A DNA stretch of 64,000 nucleotides, from contig NZ_JABAEF010000002.1 in the NCBI RefSeq assembly GCF_023701945.1, positions 372,001-436,000 on the forward strand, in the 5' to 3' direction. Below, piece by piece: positions 28,345 to 36,851 of the stretch. The position numbers were made by a program, and so were the translations under genes. Within the stretch, counting starts at the first letter, position 1; every line of letters starts with the position of its first letter. A model generated the notes under the pieces. That model was given only the letters and a program-made list of their open reading frames with translations. It was not told where the DNA came from and ran no database searches. The DNA comes from Rhizobium sp. CG5 (GTDB taxonomy: Bacteria > Pseudomonadota > Alphaproteobacteria > Rhizobiales > Rhizobiaceae).

Positions 28345-28374
28345 AAAACGGCCCGGCGATTTCTCCCCGGGCCG
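28345..28374 (-). terminator. Terminator of the iron-binding protein gene
   Basis: On the minus strand, CGGCCCGG / CCGGGCCG (28349-28374) with a 10-nt loop is followed by TTTT. It lies 43 bp after the stop codon. Confidence 0.7.
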
Positions 28375-28416
28375 CTCTTGGTATCAGCCTAAGACGAACA
28401 GGCTTTCGTCTGCAAC

Positions 28417-29460
28417 TTACTGCGTCGGGCCGTCGTTGAAGCCGACCTTGTCGACCAGTTCGGAGGCCGCCTTGCGGTTGGCAGCGATGTCGGCGAGCGA
28501 CAGGGTGTCGGGCTTGATCGTGCCGAACGAGGCGACGATGTCGGAGGTCTTGGCGCCCGGCATCACGGGATATTCGAAGACCTGCTCGGCATAGATTTCC
28601 TGGGCCTCGCCGGAGGCCAGAAACTCCATGAATTTCACCGCATTATCCTTGTTCGGCGCATTCTTGGCGAGCGCCATGCCGGAAATATTCACATGGGTGC
28701 CACGGTCCGCGCTATTGGGGAACAGCACCTTGATGGCGGCCGCCCATTCCTTTTCTTCCGGGTCCTTTTCATTGGTCATCATCAGACCGACATAATAGGT
28801 ATTGCCGAGCGAAATATCGCATTCGCCGGCCATGATCGCCTTGGCCTGGCTGCGGTCATTGCCGTCCGGCTTGCGGGCCAGATTGTCCTTGAAGCCACGC
28901 AGCCAGGTTTCGGTGTAGTCGGCCCCGTGATGGGCGATCATCGAGGCGAACAGGCCGATATTGTAGGAATGCTGGCCGTCGCGAATGCAGATCCGGCCCT
29001 TCCATTTCGGATCGGCCAGGTCCTCGTAGGTGATCGCCGTATCCGATACGCGCTCCTTGGAGGCATAGACCACCCGGCCGCGGGTTGTCAGGCCGAACCA
29101 TTCGCCGGCCGGATCGCGGTAATGGGCGGGGATGTCTTTGTTGATGATCTCGTTGCTGAGCGGCTGCGTGACGCCGCCGTCGCGCGCCTCGACCAGCCGT
29201 CCGATATCCACGGTCAGGATGACGTCGGCCGGCGAATTGACGCCCTCGGCGCTGATGCGCTCTACAAGGCCCTTGTCGAGGAAGAGGACATTGGTCGTTA
29301 TACCGGTTTCCTTGGTGAAGGCGTCAAGCACGGGCTGGATCAGTTCCGGCTGGCGATAGGAATAGATATTGACCTCTCCCTCGGCGAAGGCCTGGCTGCC
29401 GATGGCGAAGAATGCTGCCGATGCGGCCAATCCTACGACTGATGTCCTGATGCGAAACAT
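28417..29460 (-). CDS. Fe(3+) ABC transporter substrate-binding protein (FbpA/FutA type)
   Basis: A 347-residue periplasmic protein with a signal peptide (hydrophobic residues 8-26, cleavage near SQAFAEG) and the mature start VNIYSYRQPELIQPVL characteristic of iron-binding FutA/FbpA proteins. The conserved tyrosine pair is visible in GNTYYVGLM (about residue 223). It delivers ferric iron to an inner-membrane permease; no permease or ATPase is adjacent. AAGGGAG precedes the start. The promoter carries a TGA-N9-TCA iron-response element, and the divergent neighbour is rirA, so iron-dependent repression is very likely. Confidence 0.88.
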   Translation of the reverse strand: MFRIRTSVVGLAASAAFFAIGSQAFAEGEVNIYSYRQPELIQPVLDAFTKETGITTNVLFLDKGLVERISAEGVNSPADVILTVDIGRLVEARDGGVTQPLSNEIINKDIPAHYRDPAGEWFGLTTRGRVVYASKERVSDTAITYEDLADPKWKGRICIRDGQHSYNIGLFASMIAHHGADYTETWLRGFKDNLARKPDGNDRSQAKAIMAGECDISLGNTYYVGLMMTNEKDPEEKEWAAAIKVLFPNSADRGTHVNISGMALAKNAPNKDNAVKFMEFLASGEAQEIYAEQVFEYPVMPGAKTSDIVASFGTIKPDTLSLADIAANRKAASELVDKVGFNDGPTQ

Positions 29461-29496
29461 GAGACTCCCTTTTTAGTTTCTGTGCCGATTTTTACT

Positions 29497-29533
29497 TGAG
29501 TAAATATATCATGATATTTTCTCGGCATGTCAA
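29497..29533 (-). promoter_or_regulatory. Promoter with IRO box (RirA operator) for the iron-binding protein gene
   Basis: Minus strand: -35 TTGACA (29533-29528), 17 bp spacer, -10 GATATA (29510-29505). The sequence TGA-GTAAATATA-TCA (29497-29511) matches the rhizobial iron-responsive IRO consensus TGA-N9-TCA and overlaps the -10 box, a geometry that fits repression by iron-loaded RirA. Confidence 0.7.
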
Positions 29534-29587
29534 CGCAGCCGTGATATGAGGGTGATCACGACCTTGTGTATTTTTGCTATTTTGGAA

Positions 29588-29616
29588 TTGTTCAAAACTG
29601 CAAAAGGCATTATATA
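29588..29616 (+). promoter_or_regulatory. Candidate promoter of rirA
   Basis: TTGTTC (29588-29593) and TATATA (29611-29616) are separated by 17 bp; the start codon is 30 bp further on. Confidence 0.55.
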
Positions 29617-29645
29617 CCGATAAAACTTGATTCCGGGAGTTAAGC

Positions 29646-30128
29646 ATGCGTTTGACGAAGCAGACAAATTACGCGGTTCGCATGCTCATGTATTGCGCGG
29701 CCAATAACCAGGGCCTGAGCCGGATTCCTGAAATCGCAAAGGCTTATGGCGTTTCGGAGCTTTTCCTGTTCAAGATCCTGCAGCCGCTCAACAAGGCTGG
29801 ACTGGTCGAAACCGTACGGGGCCGCAATGGCGGCGTGCGCCTCGGTCGCCCGGCGACCGACATTAGCCTGTTCGATGTCGTGCGCGTCACCGAAGACAGT
29901 TTCGCGATGGCCGAATGTTTTGAGGATGACGGCGAGGTCGATTGTCCGCTGGTCGACAGCTGCGGTTTGAACTCGGCCCTGCGCAAGGCGCTCAACGCCT
30001 TTTTCGGCGTGCTGATGGAATATTCCATCGACGACCTGGTCAAGGCGCGCCCGCAGATCAACTTCCTGCTCGGCATCAACGAATTCGCCGTGCCACGCGG
30101 CTCGGCCGTCACTGCACCGGCTGCCTGA
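29646..30128 (+). CDS. rirA: Rhizobial iron regulator RirA (Rrf2 family)
   Basis: A 160-residue Rrf2 protein that is nearly textbook RirA. The N-terminal winged helix begins MRLTKQTNYAVRMLMYCAAN, the recognition region is VSELFLFKILQPLNKAGLVE, and three cysteines near residues 91, 100 and 106 (ECFEDDGEVDCPLVDSC) bind the iron-sulphur cluster. RirA represses iron-uptake genes when iron is sufficient and loses its cluster when iron is low. The gene is divergent from the iron-binding protein gene, with 185 bp between the starts that hold an IRO box. It ends in a terminator. Confidence 0.95.
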   Translation: MRLTKQTNYAVRMLMYCAANNQGLSRIPEIAKAYGVSELFLFKILQPLNKAGLVETVRGRNGGVRLGRPATDISLFDVVRVTEDSFAMAECFEDDGEVDCPLVDSCGLNSALRKALNAFFGVLMEYSIDDLVKARPQINFLLGINEFAVPRGSAVTAPAA

Positions 30129-30156
30129 CGCCTCACTGTGCAACAGATTCTTCATG

Positions 30157-30185
30157 AGTCCGTGGACTTTGTCCGCGGGCTTTTT
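30157..30185 (+). terminator. Terminator of rirA
   Basis: AGTCCGTGGAC-TTT-GTCCGCGGGCT (11-bp stem with two G-T pairs) runs into TTTTTG. Confidence 0.75.
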
Positions 30186-30282
30186 GATGTCGTGTTGCCG
30201 CGACGTATCGGTGACGTCGCCCGCCTTTGGCAGCCCATGGGCCGACTTTCGTGGCTCTTGAGTTTGTCACTCCATCAGGCTA

Positions 30283-30296
30283 CGTTTACGTAAACG
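30283..30296. promoter_or_regulatory. Palindromic operator candidate CGTTTACGTAAACG
   Basis: A perfect 14-bp palindrome lies 70-83 bp upstream of the GMC oxidoreductase start. Its form suggests a LacI-, TetR- or MerR-type operator; no regulator gene is adjacent apart from rirA. Confidence 0.4.
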
Positions 30297-30365
30297 GAAT
30301 AGGACTCGCCCGGGGAGAAACGACGGGCGACCTCCCGTCGCAGGGATATCGGGCCGGGGGAACGG

Positions 30366-31976
30366 ATGTTCGATTATGTGGTGGTCGGCGGAGGATCGGC
30401 GGGTGGCGGTCTGGCCGGCCGGCTGAGCGAAAATGCCGATGTCAGGGTCTGCCTGCTGGAGGCTGGAGGCATGGGCCGCGATCTCTTGATGCGGGTGCCG
30501 TCCGGGGCTGCCGCCATCGTCCCTGGCCATCTTCATTCCTCTAACTGGGCCTTCGAGACCGAGCCGCAGGCAGGCCTTCATGGACGACGCGGTTTTCAGC
30601 CGCGCGGCCGCGGGCTCGGCGGGTCCAGCGCCATCAATGCCATGCTCTATGTCCGCGGCCATCCGGGCGATTATGACGATTGGGCGGCGGCGGGTTGCGA
30701 GGGCTGGAGCTTTGACGATGCGCTCCCCTGGTTTCGCAAGGCGGAGGGCAATGCCCATGGCGCCGGGCCGCTGCATGGCGCGGATGGCCCTTTGCAGGTC
30801 TGCGATGCCGATTGGGCGCGGCCGGTCAACCAGGCTTTCCTGGACGCCGCCGAACAGCGGGGTTTTGCCCGCAACGCCGATTTCAATGGCGTGACCCAGG
30901 AGGGCGTTGGTCTCTATCAGGCCACACAGTTCTGGAAGGGGCCGCGCAAAGGCGAGCGCTGCTCGGCCGCGGCCGCCTATCTTCACGACCATGTCGACCG
31001 GCCGAACCTGACGATCCTGACCGGCGCCCATGCAACCCGGATTCTCCTTGAGAACGGACGGGCCACCGGCGTCGCCTACCGCCAGGGCCGAAGCGAAGGC
31101 CGGGTCTTGGCGGCGCGCGAAGTGCTGTGCTGTGCCGGCGCATTCCAGTCGCCGCAGCTGCTGATGCTGTCCGGCATCGGCCCGGCGGAAGACTTGCGCC
31201 GGCACGGCATCACGGTCGCAGCCGATCTGCCGGGCGTCGGGGCCAACCTTCAGGATCACCTGGATTTCACGGCGATCTATCGCTCTTCCGACCGCGACAT
31301 GATCGGCATCGGCCCGTCCGGTGCCCTGGATATCGCCCGCTCGGCCCGCCAGTGGCGAAACGAGGGTGCCGGCCATCTGCGCTCGACCTTTGCCGAATCG
31401 GGCGGTTTCCTGAAAACCGACCCGGCGCTCGACCGGCCGGATATCCAGCTGCATTTCGTCGTCGCCATGGTTGATGATCACGCCCGCAAATTGCATCTGG
31501 GCTATGGCTATTCCTGCCATGTCTGCGTGCTCAGGCCCCATTCGCGCGGCCGCGTCACCTTGCGCAGCGCCGATCCGATGATGCCGCCGTCCATCGATCC
31601 GGCCTATCTGTCCGACCCGCGCGACATGCAGGAGCTGCTCGCCGGCGTGAAGCTGATGCGTTCGATCGTCGAGGCGCCGGCCTTGGACGCTTACCGCAAA
31701 TCCGAACTCTACCCGATCGCCGGGCTGGACGATGCTGCGCTATCCGAGCAAATACGCCGTCGTGCCGACACGATCTATCATCCGGCCGGCACCTGCCGGA
31801 TGGGAACCGACAGTGCGGCCGTCGTCGATCCGCATCTGCGGGTGCATGGCGTCGAGGGATTGCGTGTCATCGATGCCTCCGTCATGCCGACGCTGATCGG
31901 CGGCAATACCAATGCGCCCGTCATCATGATGGCCGAGAAGCTGTCGGCAGAAATCCTTGGACGGGCAAGCCCTTGA
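30366..31976 (+). CDS. GMC family FAD-dependent oxidoreductase (choline/alcohol dehydrogenase-like)
   Basis: A 536-residue enzyme. The FAD-binding Rossmann motif is DYVVVGGGSAGGGLAGRL at the N-terminus, the GMC signature 1 is GRGLGGSSAINAMLYVRGHP (about residue 80), signature 2 is GAFQSPQLLMLSGIGP (about 260), and the C-terminal catalytic His region is YHPAGTCRMG with GGNTNAPVIMMAEK. GMC enzymes oxidise alcohols, choline or related substrates; the exact substrate is not decided. There is no Asn/His specificity evidence for BetA, and betaine-aldehyde dehydrogenase is not next to it. Confidence 0.88.
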   Translation: MFDYVVVGGGSAGGGLAGRLSENADVRVCLLEAGGMGRDLLMRVPSGAAAIVPGHLHSSNWAFETEPQAGLHGRRGFQPRGRGLGGSSAINAMLYVRGHPGDYDDWAAAGCEGWSFDDALPWFRKAEGNAHGAGPLHGADGPLQVCDADWARPVNQAFLDAAEQRGFARNADFNGVTQEGVGLYQATQFWKGPRKGERCSAAAAYLHDHVDRPNLTILTGAHATRILLENGRATGVAYRQGRSEGRVLAAREVLCCAGAFQSPQLLMLSGIGPAEDLRRHGITVAADLPGVGANLQDHLDFTAIYRSSDRDMIGIGPSGALDIARSARQWRNEGAGHLRSTFAESGGFLKTDPALDRPDIQLHFVVAMVDDHARKLHLGYGYSCHVCVLRPHSRGRVTLRSADPMMPPSIDPAYLSDPRDMQELLAGVKLMRSIVEAPALDAYRKSELYPIAGLDDAALSEQIRRRADTIYHPAGTCRMGTDSAAVVDPHLRVHGVEGLRVIDASVMPTLIGGNTNAPVIMMAEKLSAEILGRASP

Positions 31977-32086
31977 AGCCTGAAGGCCAATGTTGACCTG
32001 ACGGGATGTTGCTCTAAAAGGAACTGGCAGCGTGGGCACCGTTTTGTCCTCCCGTGTTTCCTGTCCATCAAGACGATCCCGCCCCC

Positions 32087-33124
32087 ATGTCCCTGCCGGA
32101 AATCCGCTCCCTGATTGTGACCGTTCTGCTGGGGGCCCTGGGCGCCGCCGCGGCATTTTACCTGGCGTTTCCCGCACCTTTCCTGATCGGCCCGGCGCTG
32201 GTGGTGACGCTGGCAGGTCTTGCCGGGCTGAAGCTCATCATCCCGCTCTGGCTGCGCACGGTCTGCTTCGTGCTGGTTGGCATATCCATGGGTACCGCGG
32301 TGACGCCCGAGGTGCTTGAGGCGGCCAAGACCTGGCCGCTCAGCTTCGCCATGGTTTTCGTCGCGGTGGTCGTCCTGCTCTATGCTGCCTATTTCGTACT
32401 GAAGATCGGCTTCGGCTACGATCACAAGACCGCCATGCTGGCCGCTTCGCCCGGCCATCTGAGCTATATCGTCAGCCTCGGCGCCGATATCGGCGGTGAC
32501 ATTGCCAGCATCAGCATCATCCAGAGTGTTAGGGTCCTCGCCCTGACGCTGACCGTGCCGCTGATCGTCGAGTTCCTGGATCTCGTCGCAGTCACCCCCG
32601 GCGCCTCGGCCGTTGTCATGAGCGCGCCGGTGGTCGCTCTCGTCATCGCCGCATCGGCTGGTCTGGGCTTTCTCTTCCTGCGGATGAACATGCCGGCGGC
32701 CTTTCTGCTTGGCGGCGTCGCGGTCTCGGTTGCCACCCATCTGAGCGGAATGGTGTCGGGTTCCGTGCCGCAATGGCTTTTGATCCCGTCCTATGTGACG
32801 CTCGGCTGTCTGATCGGCTCGCGCTTTTCCGGCGTACCGATCAGCCGCATGAAGAAGGCCTTTGTCGCCGGCGCCGTGGTCACCGTCGTGGTGGTGGCGA
32901 TTGCCGCTGTCATCGCCATCTTTGTAACCTCGATGACCGGCCTGCCGCTCAATGCCACGGTGATCGCCTTTGCGCCCGGTGGTCTGGAGACCATGGCGGC
33001 CATGGCGGTGATGATGCATGCCGATGCCACCTATGTCGGCGCCCACCACGTCCTGCGCATCCTGGTCCTGACCGTCTTCATGCCCTTCGTGCTGCGGCGT
33101 GGCAAAGGCGAGGCCAAAGAATGA
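32087..33124 (+). CDS. AbrB family membrane transporter
   Basis: A 345-residue membrane protein, started at ATG 32087 (MSLPEIRSLIV), with about ten hydrophobic segments in two similar halves. The family signature ASPGHLSYIVSLGADIGGD occurs mid-protein, and the second-half counterpart AFAPGGLETMAAMAV near the end. PF05145 proteins are named AbrB (ammonia monooxygenase regulator-like); they are membrane proteins of uncertain transport function, distinct from the DNA-binding AbrB. The stop codon overlaps a possible ATG of the gluconokinase gene. Confidence 0.85.
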   Translation: MSLPEIRSLIVTVLLGALGAAAAFYLAFPAPFLIGPALVVTLAGLAGLKLIIPLWLRTVCFVLVGISMGTAVTPEVLEAAKTWPLSFAMVFVAVVVLLYAAYFVLKIGFGYDHKTAMLAASPGHLSYIVSLGADIGGDIASISIIQSVRVLALTLTVPLIVEFLDLVAVTPGASAVVMSAPVVALVIAASAGLGFLFLRMNMPAAFLLGGVAVSVATHLSGMVSGSVPQWLLIPSYVTLGCLIGSRFSGVPISRMKKAFVAGAVVTVVVVAIAAVIAIFVTSMTGLPLNATVIAFAPGGLETMAAMAVMMHADATYVGAHHVLRILVLTVFMPFVLRRGKGEAKE

Positions 33125-33156
33125 GCGCTGCGGGCAATGATCAAGGGAGAGCCGGC

Positions 33157-33690
33157 ATGAACGAACTGCGCAATATAGGTCCCGGTCGGGCCATCGTCGT
33201 GATGGGGGTTAGCGGCTGCGGTAAGTCGTCGGTCGGCGCAAAGCTGGCGCTTCGCCTTGGCGCGCCATTTCTGGAAGGCGATAGCCTCCATCCATCCGCC
33301 AATGTCGAGAAGATGGCCAAGGGCATTCCGCTGACCGATGACGACAGGTTTCCCTGGCTCGAACGGATCGGAGAGCAGCTCGCCGAGGCGCTGGCGCGCA
33401 ATCAATCCATCGTCCTGTCCTGCTCGGCGCTTCGAAAATCCTATCGCGACATCCTGCGGCGCGCCGGCAACGGCCGGACCGCATTTGTTTTCCTGGACGG
33501 AACGCCGGAGCTTCTGGCCCATCGCATGGGCGCCAGGGAAGGGCATTTCATGCCGACATCGCTGTTGACCAGCCAGTTGCAGACGCTGGAAAATCCAGGC
33601 GGCGAGGCAGGGGTGGTGACGGTCAGCATAGACCAGGATCTGAATGCGATCGTCGCCGATGCCCTGTCCGGGCTGGGCGAAATCGGCTGA
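33157..33690 (+). CDS. gntK: Gluconokinase
   Basis: A 177-residue P-loop kinase with Walker A GVSGCGKSSVG, the gluconate/shikimate-kinase-like LEGDSLHPSANVEKMAKGIP substrate segment, the LID region VLSCSALRKSYRD and AREGHFMPTSLLTSQ. It phosphorylates D-gluconate to 6-phosphogluconate for the Entner-Doudoroff and pentose phosphate routes. ATG 33157 with AGGGAGA 7 bp upstream is preferred; ATG 33121, overlapping the previous stop codon, would add 12 residues. Confidence 0.9.
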   Translation: MNELRNIGPGRAIVVMGVSGCGKSSVGAKLALRLGAPFLEGDSLHPSANVEKMAKGIPLTDDDRFPWLERIGEQLAEALARNQSIVLSCSALRKSYRDILRRAGNGRTAFVFLDGTPELLAHRMGAREGHFMPTSLLTSQLQTLENPGGEAGVVTVSIDQDLNAIVADALSGLGEIG

Positions 33691-33724
33691 GCAGCAGCCT
33701 CTTCCAGCAATTGCCTCCTGCCTG

Positions 33725-33742
33725 TGTCGCATTGATGCGACA
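33725..33742. promoter_or_regulatory. Palindromic operator candidate TGTCGCAT-TG-ATGCGACA
   Basis: A perfect 8-bp inverted repeat with a 2-bp centre lies between gntK and the first TetR gene. It could be a TetR-type autoregulatory operator or a gntK-related site. It lacks a T-tract. Confidence 0.4.
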
Positions 33743-33956
33743 GATCTGCAAAGAATTTCAGGTCGGACGGCTGACTTTCAAGCGAATGTGATGATTGTTC
33801 ACCTTGTCCGTGCGGCCGGAAAAGGTCCTTTATACAATTAGACATCGCTCAAAAAGGACAAGCCGTCTGTCATGATCCTCTTGCCGTACCCGCCACCGGC
33901 CCTACCTCTTTTTTGTTTTAGCGACAATGACATGGCAGGCGAAGGAAAGCTGACTG

Positions 33957-34613
33957 ATGGCAAGGGGTGAGCGGGCACCGATCAGCCCGGGTCTGCGTCG
34001 CAAACCGAAGCAGGAAAGAGCCAAGGAACGGATAGACGCTATCCTGAAGACCACCATGCGCCTGTTGGGGGAAAAAGGCGTGGATGCCGTCACCATGAAG
34101 GAAATCGCGGCTGGCGCCGGGGGTCCAATTTCGTCGGTCTACCAGTATTTTCCCAACAAGTCGGCGATCCTGATTGCGCTTTTCGAGCATCATGCGCAAT
34201 CGGTCCGGTCCCTGTTGGCAGAAAGTTTCAGCAGGCTTCAATCTCTGGACGAGGCGATCGTCGCGATCGAGCAGACGATCCGGGCCTATTATGGCATGTT
34301 TTCTGCCAACCCGGCCTTGAGGCAGTTGCAGGTCGCCATCCAGGCCGACAAGTCGCTGACCAATCTCGACATCAACGAACGCCGGGTCGAGGCCGATTTT
34401 TTCTTCCAGGCCACCGTGCGGTTCATTCCTGAGGCCAATCGCGACGAATTTCGGCGGACGGTCTTTCTGATGTTTCAACTTGTCAACAACGCCATCCGCC
34501 TGGCGCTGGTCGTTCCGCCGGAGGAGTCGGGCGATGTCATGGACGATTTTATCGCCATGATGTGCGACCAGATGTGGCTTTTGGGGCGTGGCGACACGTC
34601 GATCAATGTCTGA
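33957..34613 (+). CDS. TetR/AcrR family transcriptional regulator (first of a tandem pair)
   Basis: A 218-residue regulator. The N-terminal helix-turn-helix reads VTMKEIAAGAGGPISSVYQY, with the TetR recognition helix ending in YFPNKSAIL, followed by a helical ligand domain. It is paralogous to the next gene: the DNA-binding segment and stretches such as RRTVFLMF are nearly identical in the two. The two genes are 19 bp apart and probably co-transcribed. The targets are unknown; neighbouring polyamine genes are possible. Confidence 0.88.
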   Translation: MARGERAPISPGLRRKPKQERAKERIDAILKTTMRLLGEKGVDAVTMKEIAAGAGGPISSVYQYFPNKSAILIALFEHHAQSVRSLLAESFSRLQSLDEAIVAIEQTIRAYYGMFSANPALRQLQVAIQADKSLTNLDINERRVEADFFFQATVRFIPEANRDEFRRTVFLMFQLVNNAIRLALVVPPEESGDVMDDFIAMMCDQMWLLGRGDTSINV

Positions 34614-34632
34614 CAGGCCGGAGGATCGCCCG

Positions 34633-35280
34633 ATGAAAATCCAAAGGGACGCATGCGAGGGCTCTGCCCTGCGCCGACAGCCCAAGCAGGACCGCAGCCG
34701 CGAACGGCTCGACGAAATCCTCAAAGTGGCCATGGAACTGATCGGCTCAAAGGGGCTGGATGCGGTGACGATGAAGGAGATCGCCACCAATGCCGGCGGT
34801 CCGATTGCCTCCGTCTACCAGTATTTCCCCAACAAATCGGCCATCATCGCCACGCTCTACGAGCGTTATGCGCTGTGCATCCGGGCGCTGGTCGCCGACA
34901 AGCTGACCCATATCGATGGCTGGGAGGATGTCGGTGCGGCAGCGGAAACCGTGTTCGATGCCTACTTCAAGCTGGTGTCGGAACATCCGCCGACCCAGGA
35001 TCTGCTGAACGCCATCCAGGCCGACACAAAGCTGAACGACGCAGATGTCGAAGAAACCCGACTGCATGCCAATATGTTTTCCGACGCCACGCAACGCTTC
35101 ATCCCCGAACCGCGCCGCGAGCAGTACAGACGCACGGTCTTCCTGATGTTCTGCATGGCCGGCGGTGCCGTTCGTCTGGCGCTGATGTTCCGCACCGACG
35201 AGACGATCGACATTACAGGCGATTTCAAGGCGATGATCCGCCGCCAGCTGCGGATTTTTGCAAGCGATGACGCAGACTGA
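34633..35280 (+). CDS. TetR/AcrR family transcriptional regulator (second of a tandem pair)
   Basis: A 215-residue protein; the start ATG 34633 has GGAGG 8 bp upstream. The helix-turn-helix VTMKEIATNAGGPIASVYQY matches the preceding gene almost residue for residue, and the ligand domains are alignable (NAIQADTKLNDADVEETR versus VAIQADKSLTNLDINERR), so the pair arose by tandem duplication. Two paralogues with the same recognition helix could bind the same operator and respond to different ligands, or form heterodimers (inference). Confidence 0.88.
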   Translation: MKIQRDACEGSALRRQPKQDRSRERLDEILKVAMELIGSKGLDAVTMKEIATNAGGPIASVYQYFPNKSAIIATLYERYALCIRALVADKLTHIDGWEDVGAAAETVFDAYFKLVSEHPPTQDLLNAIQADTKLNDADVEETRLHANMFSDATQRFIPEPRREQYRRTVFLMFCMAGGAVRLALMFRTDETIDITGDFKAMIRRQLRIFASDDAD

Positions 35281-35288
35281 ATCCCTGC

Positions 35289-35501
35289 TCAAACCCCGCC
35301 GTCGAGGCTGGCAATCGCACCATAGAGATCCGGACGCCGGTCGCGAAACGGGCCCCAGGCCTGCCGCTGCCGTGCAATCCCGTCAAGATCGAAGGTGGCC
35401 GTCAGCACTGTCTCGCTGCTGCGGTCGGCCTCGCAGACCATCTCCCCGGTCTGGCTGGTGATGAAGGACGAGCCGTAGAAGGTGAGTTCGGTGCCATCTG
35501 C
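35289..35501 (-). pseudogene. C-terminal remnant of N-carbamoylputrescine amidase (aguB)
   Basis: About 70 codons read DGTELTFYGSSFITSQTGEM, then VLTATFDLDGIARQRQAWG and FRDRRPDLYGAIASLDG. This is the C-terminal end of nitrilase-superfamily N-carbamoylputrescine amidases. The catalytic Glu-Lys-Cys part, roughly the first three quarters of a normal protein of about 290 residues, is missing: the frame runs into unrelated sequence and then the puuB stop region. It lies directly downstream of puuB on the same strand, so it seems to be the residue of a third polyamine gene in the operon. Confidence 0.7.
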
Positions 35502-35542
35502 GTCGCGGCGACGGTCACGGTGCGCATGGTCAACGTCCTTTG

Positions 35543-36850
35543 CTAGATGCCGAGCCTGTCGCGCATGCCATACCACCAGGCGCCCAGCAGGGTGAGCGGC
35601 ACGCGGAACGTCTTGCCGCCGGGGAAGGGCAGGGCCGGCAGCGACGACCAGACGTCGAAACGTCCGGCATGGCCAGCGACCGCCTCGCCGAGGATCTTGC
35701 CGAGCAGATGGGTGGTGGTCACCCCATGGCCGCTGTCGCCATGGGAGAAATAAACGGTGTCGGACAGCTTGCCCATATGTGGAATGCGCGTCAGCGTCAG
35801 GGCGAAATTGCCGCTCCAGGCAAAGTCGATCTTGGCGCCGGCAAGCTGCGGAAAGGTTTTGAGCATGTTTGGCCGGATCACGCCGGTCAGGTTGGCCGGA
35901 TCCTGTCCGCCATAGCCGATGCCGCCGCCATAGAGCAGGCGGTTGTCGGCGGTGCGACGGTAATAGTCGAGCACGTAATTGGCGTCCTCGACACAGTAAT
36001 TGGCCGGCAGCAGTTCTTCGATCAGCTTGGCGTCGAGCGGCTCGGTCGCCATCACCTGGCTGGAGACCGGCATCATCTTGTCGGTGATCTTCGGCAGCAA
36101 TTGCCCGAGATAGGCATTGCCGCAGACTAGAACATACTTGGCCTTGACCGAACCCTTGGCGGTATGCACCACGGGATTGGCCCCCATGTCGAGGCCGGTG
36201 ACGCGGGAATTCTCAAAGATCCGCCCGCCCAGGCTTTCGACGGCCGCCGCTTCTCCCAGCACCAGGTTGAGCGGATGGATATGGCCGCCCAGCCTGTCGA
36301 TCATGCCACCGACATAGCGGTCGGCTTTCACGTAGCGGCCGACCTCGGCCTTCGACACCATCTCCAGCCCGCTATGGCCGTGCTTTTCCCAATGGGCCTT
36401 GACGCCGGCCATCTCGCGCACCTGCTTGTCGGTAAAGGCGGCATAGAAGCCGCCATCAACCAGATCGCACTGAATGCCGTATTTCGCCACCCGATCGCGG
36501 ATGATCTGGCCGCCCTCCAGCGACATCTGCCCGAGCATCATCGCCTTGTCGGGGCCATAGCGTTTGGCGATGGTTTCGAGATCCCGGCTGTAGCCGTTGA
36601 CGATCTGCCCGCCATTGCGCCCCGATGCGCCAAAGCCGACGCGCTCGCCCTCCAGCACGATCACCGAATAGCCGTTCTCGGCCAATTGAAGCGCCGCCGA
36701 TATGCCGGTGAAGCCGGCGCCGATCACGCAGACATCGGCAACCTCTTCGCCCTCCAGCGCCGGGCGGATGCGCGTGTCATTGGCAGACGCCGCATACCAG
36801 GAATTGGCATGGCCGGGATTGTGGCTGTTGGTTCTAATCTGGTCGCTCAT
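35543..36850 (-). CDS. puuB: Gamma-glutamylputrescine oxidoreductase (FAD-dependent)
   Basis: A 435-residue DAO-type flavoenzyme, started at ATG 36850 (MSDQIRTNSHNPGHANSWYAA). The motif DVCVIGAGFTGISAALQLAE is the FAD dinucleotide fold, GFGASGRNGGQIVNGYS follows, and the C-terminus has YFSHGDSGHGVTTTHLLGK. PuuB oxidises gamma-glutamylputrescine to the aldehyde in the glutamylated putrescine pathway. It starts 1 bp after the puuA stop codon, a tight operon. The aguB remnant follows it. Confidence 0.88.
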   Translation of the reverse strand: MSDQIRTNSHNPGHANSWYAASANDTRIRPALEGEEVADVCVIGAGFTGISAALQLAENGYSVIVLEGERVGFGASGRNGGQIVNGYSRDLETIAKRYGPDKAMMLGQMSLEGGQIIRDRVAKYGIQCDLVDGGFYAAFTDKQVREMAGVKAHWEKHGHSGLEMVSKAEVGRYVKADRYVGGMIDRLGGHIHPLNLVLGEAAAVESLGGRIFENSRVTGLDMGANPVVHTAKGSVKAKYVLVCGNAYLGQLLPKITDKMMPVSSQVMATEPLDAKLIEELLPANYCVEDANYVLDYYRRTADNRLLYGGGIGYGGQDPANLTGVIRPNMLKTFPQLAGAKIDFAWSGNFALTLTRIPHMGKLSDTVYFSHGDSGHGVTTTHLLGKILGEAVAGHAGRFDVWSSLPALPFPGGKTFRVPLTLLGAWWYGMRDRLGI

Positions 36851-36851
36851 C

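Noticed and set aside
33725..33742. Terminator of gntK
   Set aside because: The 8-bp palindrome lacks a following T-tract and has only a 2-bp centre, so it cannot form a normal terminator loop; an operator is more likely.
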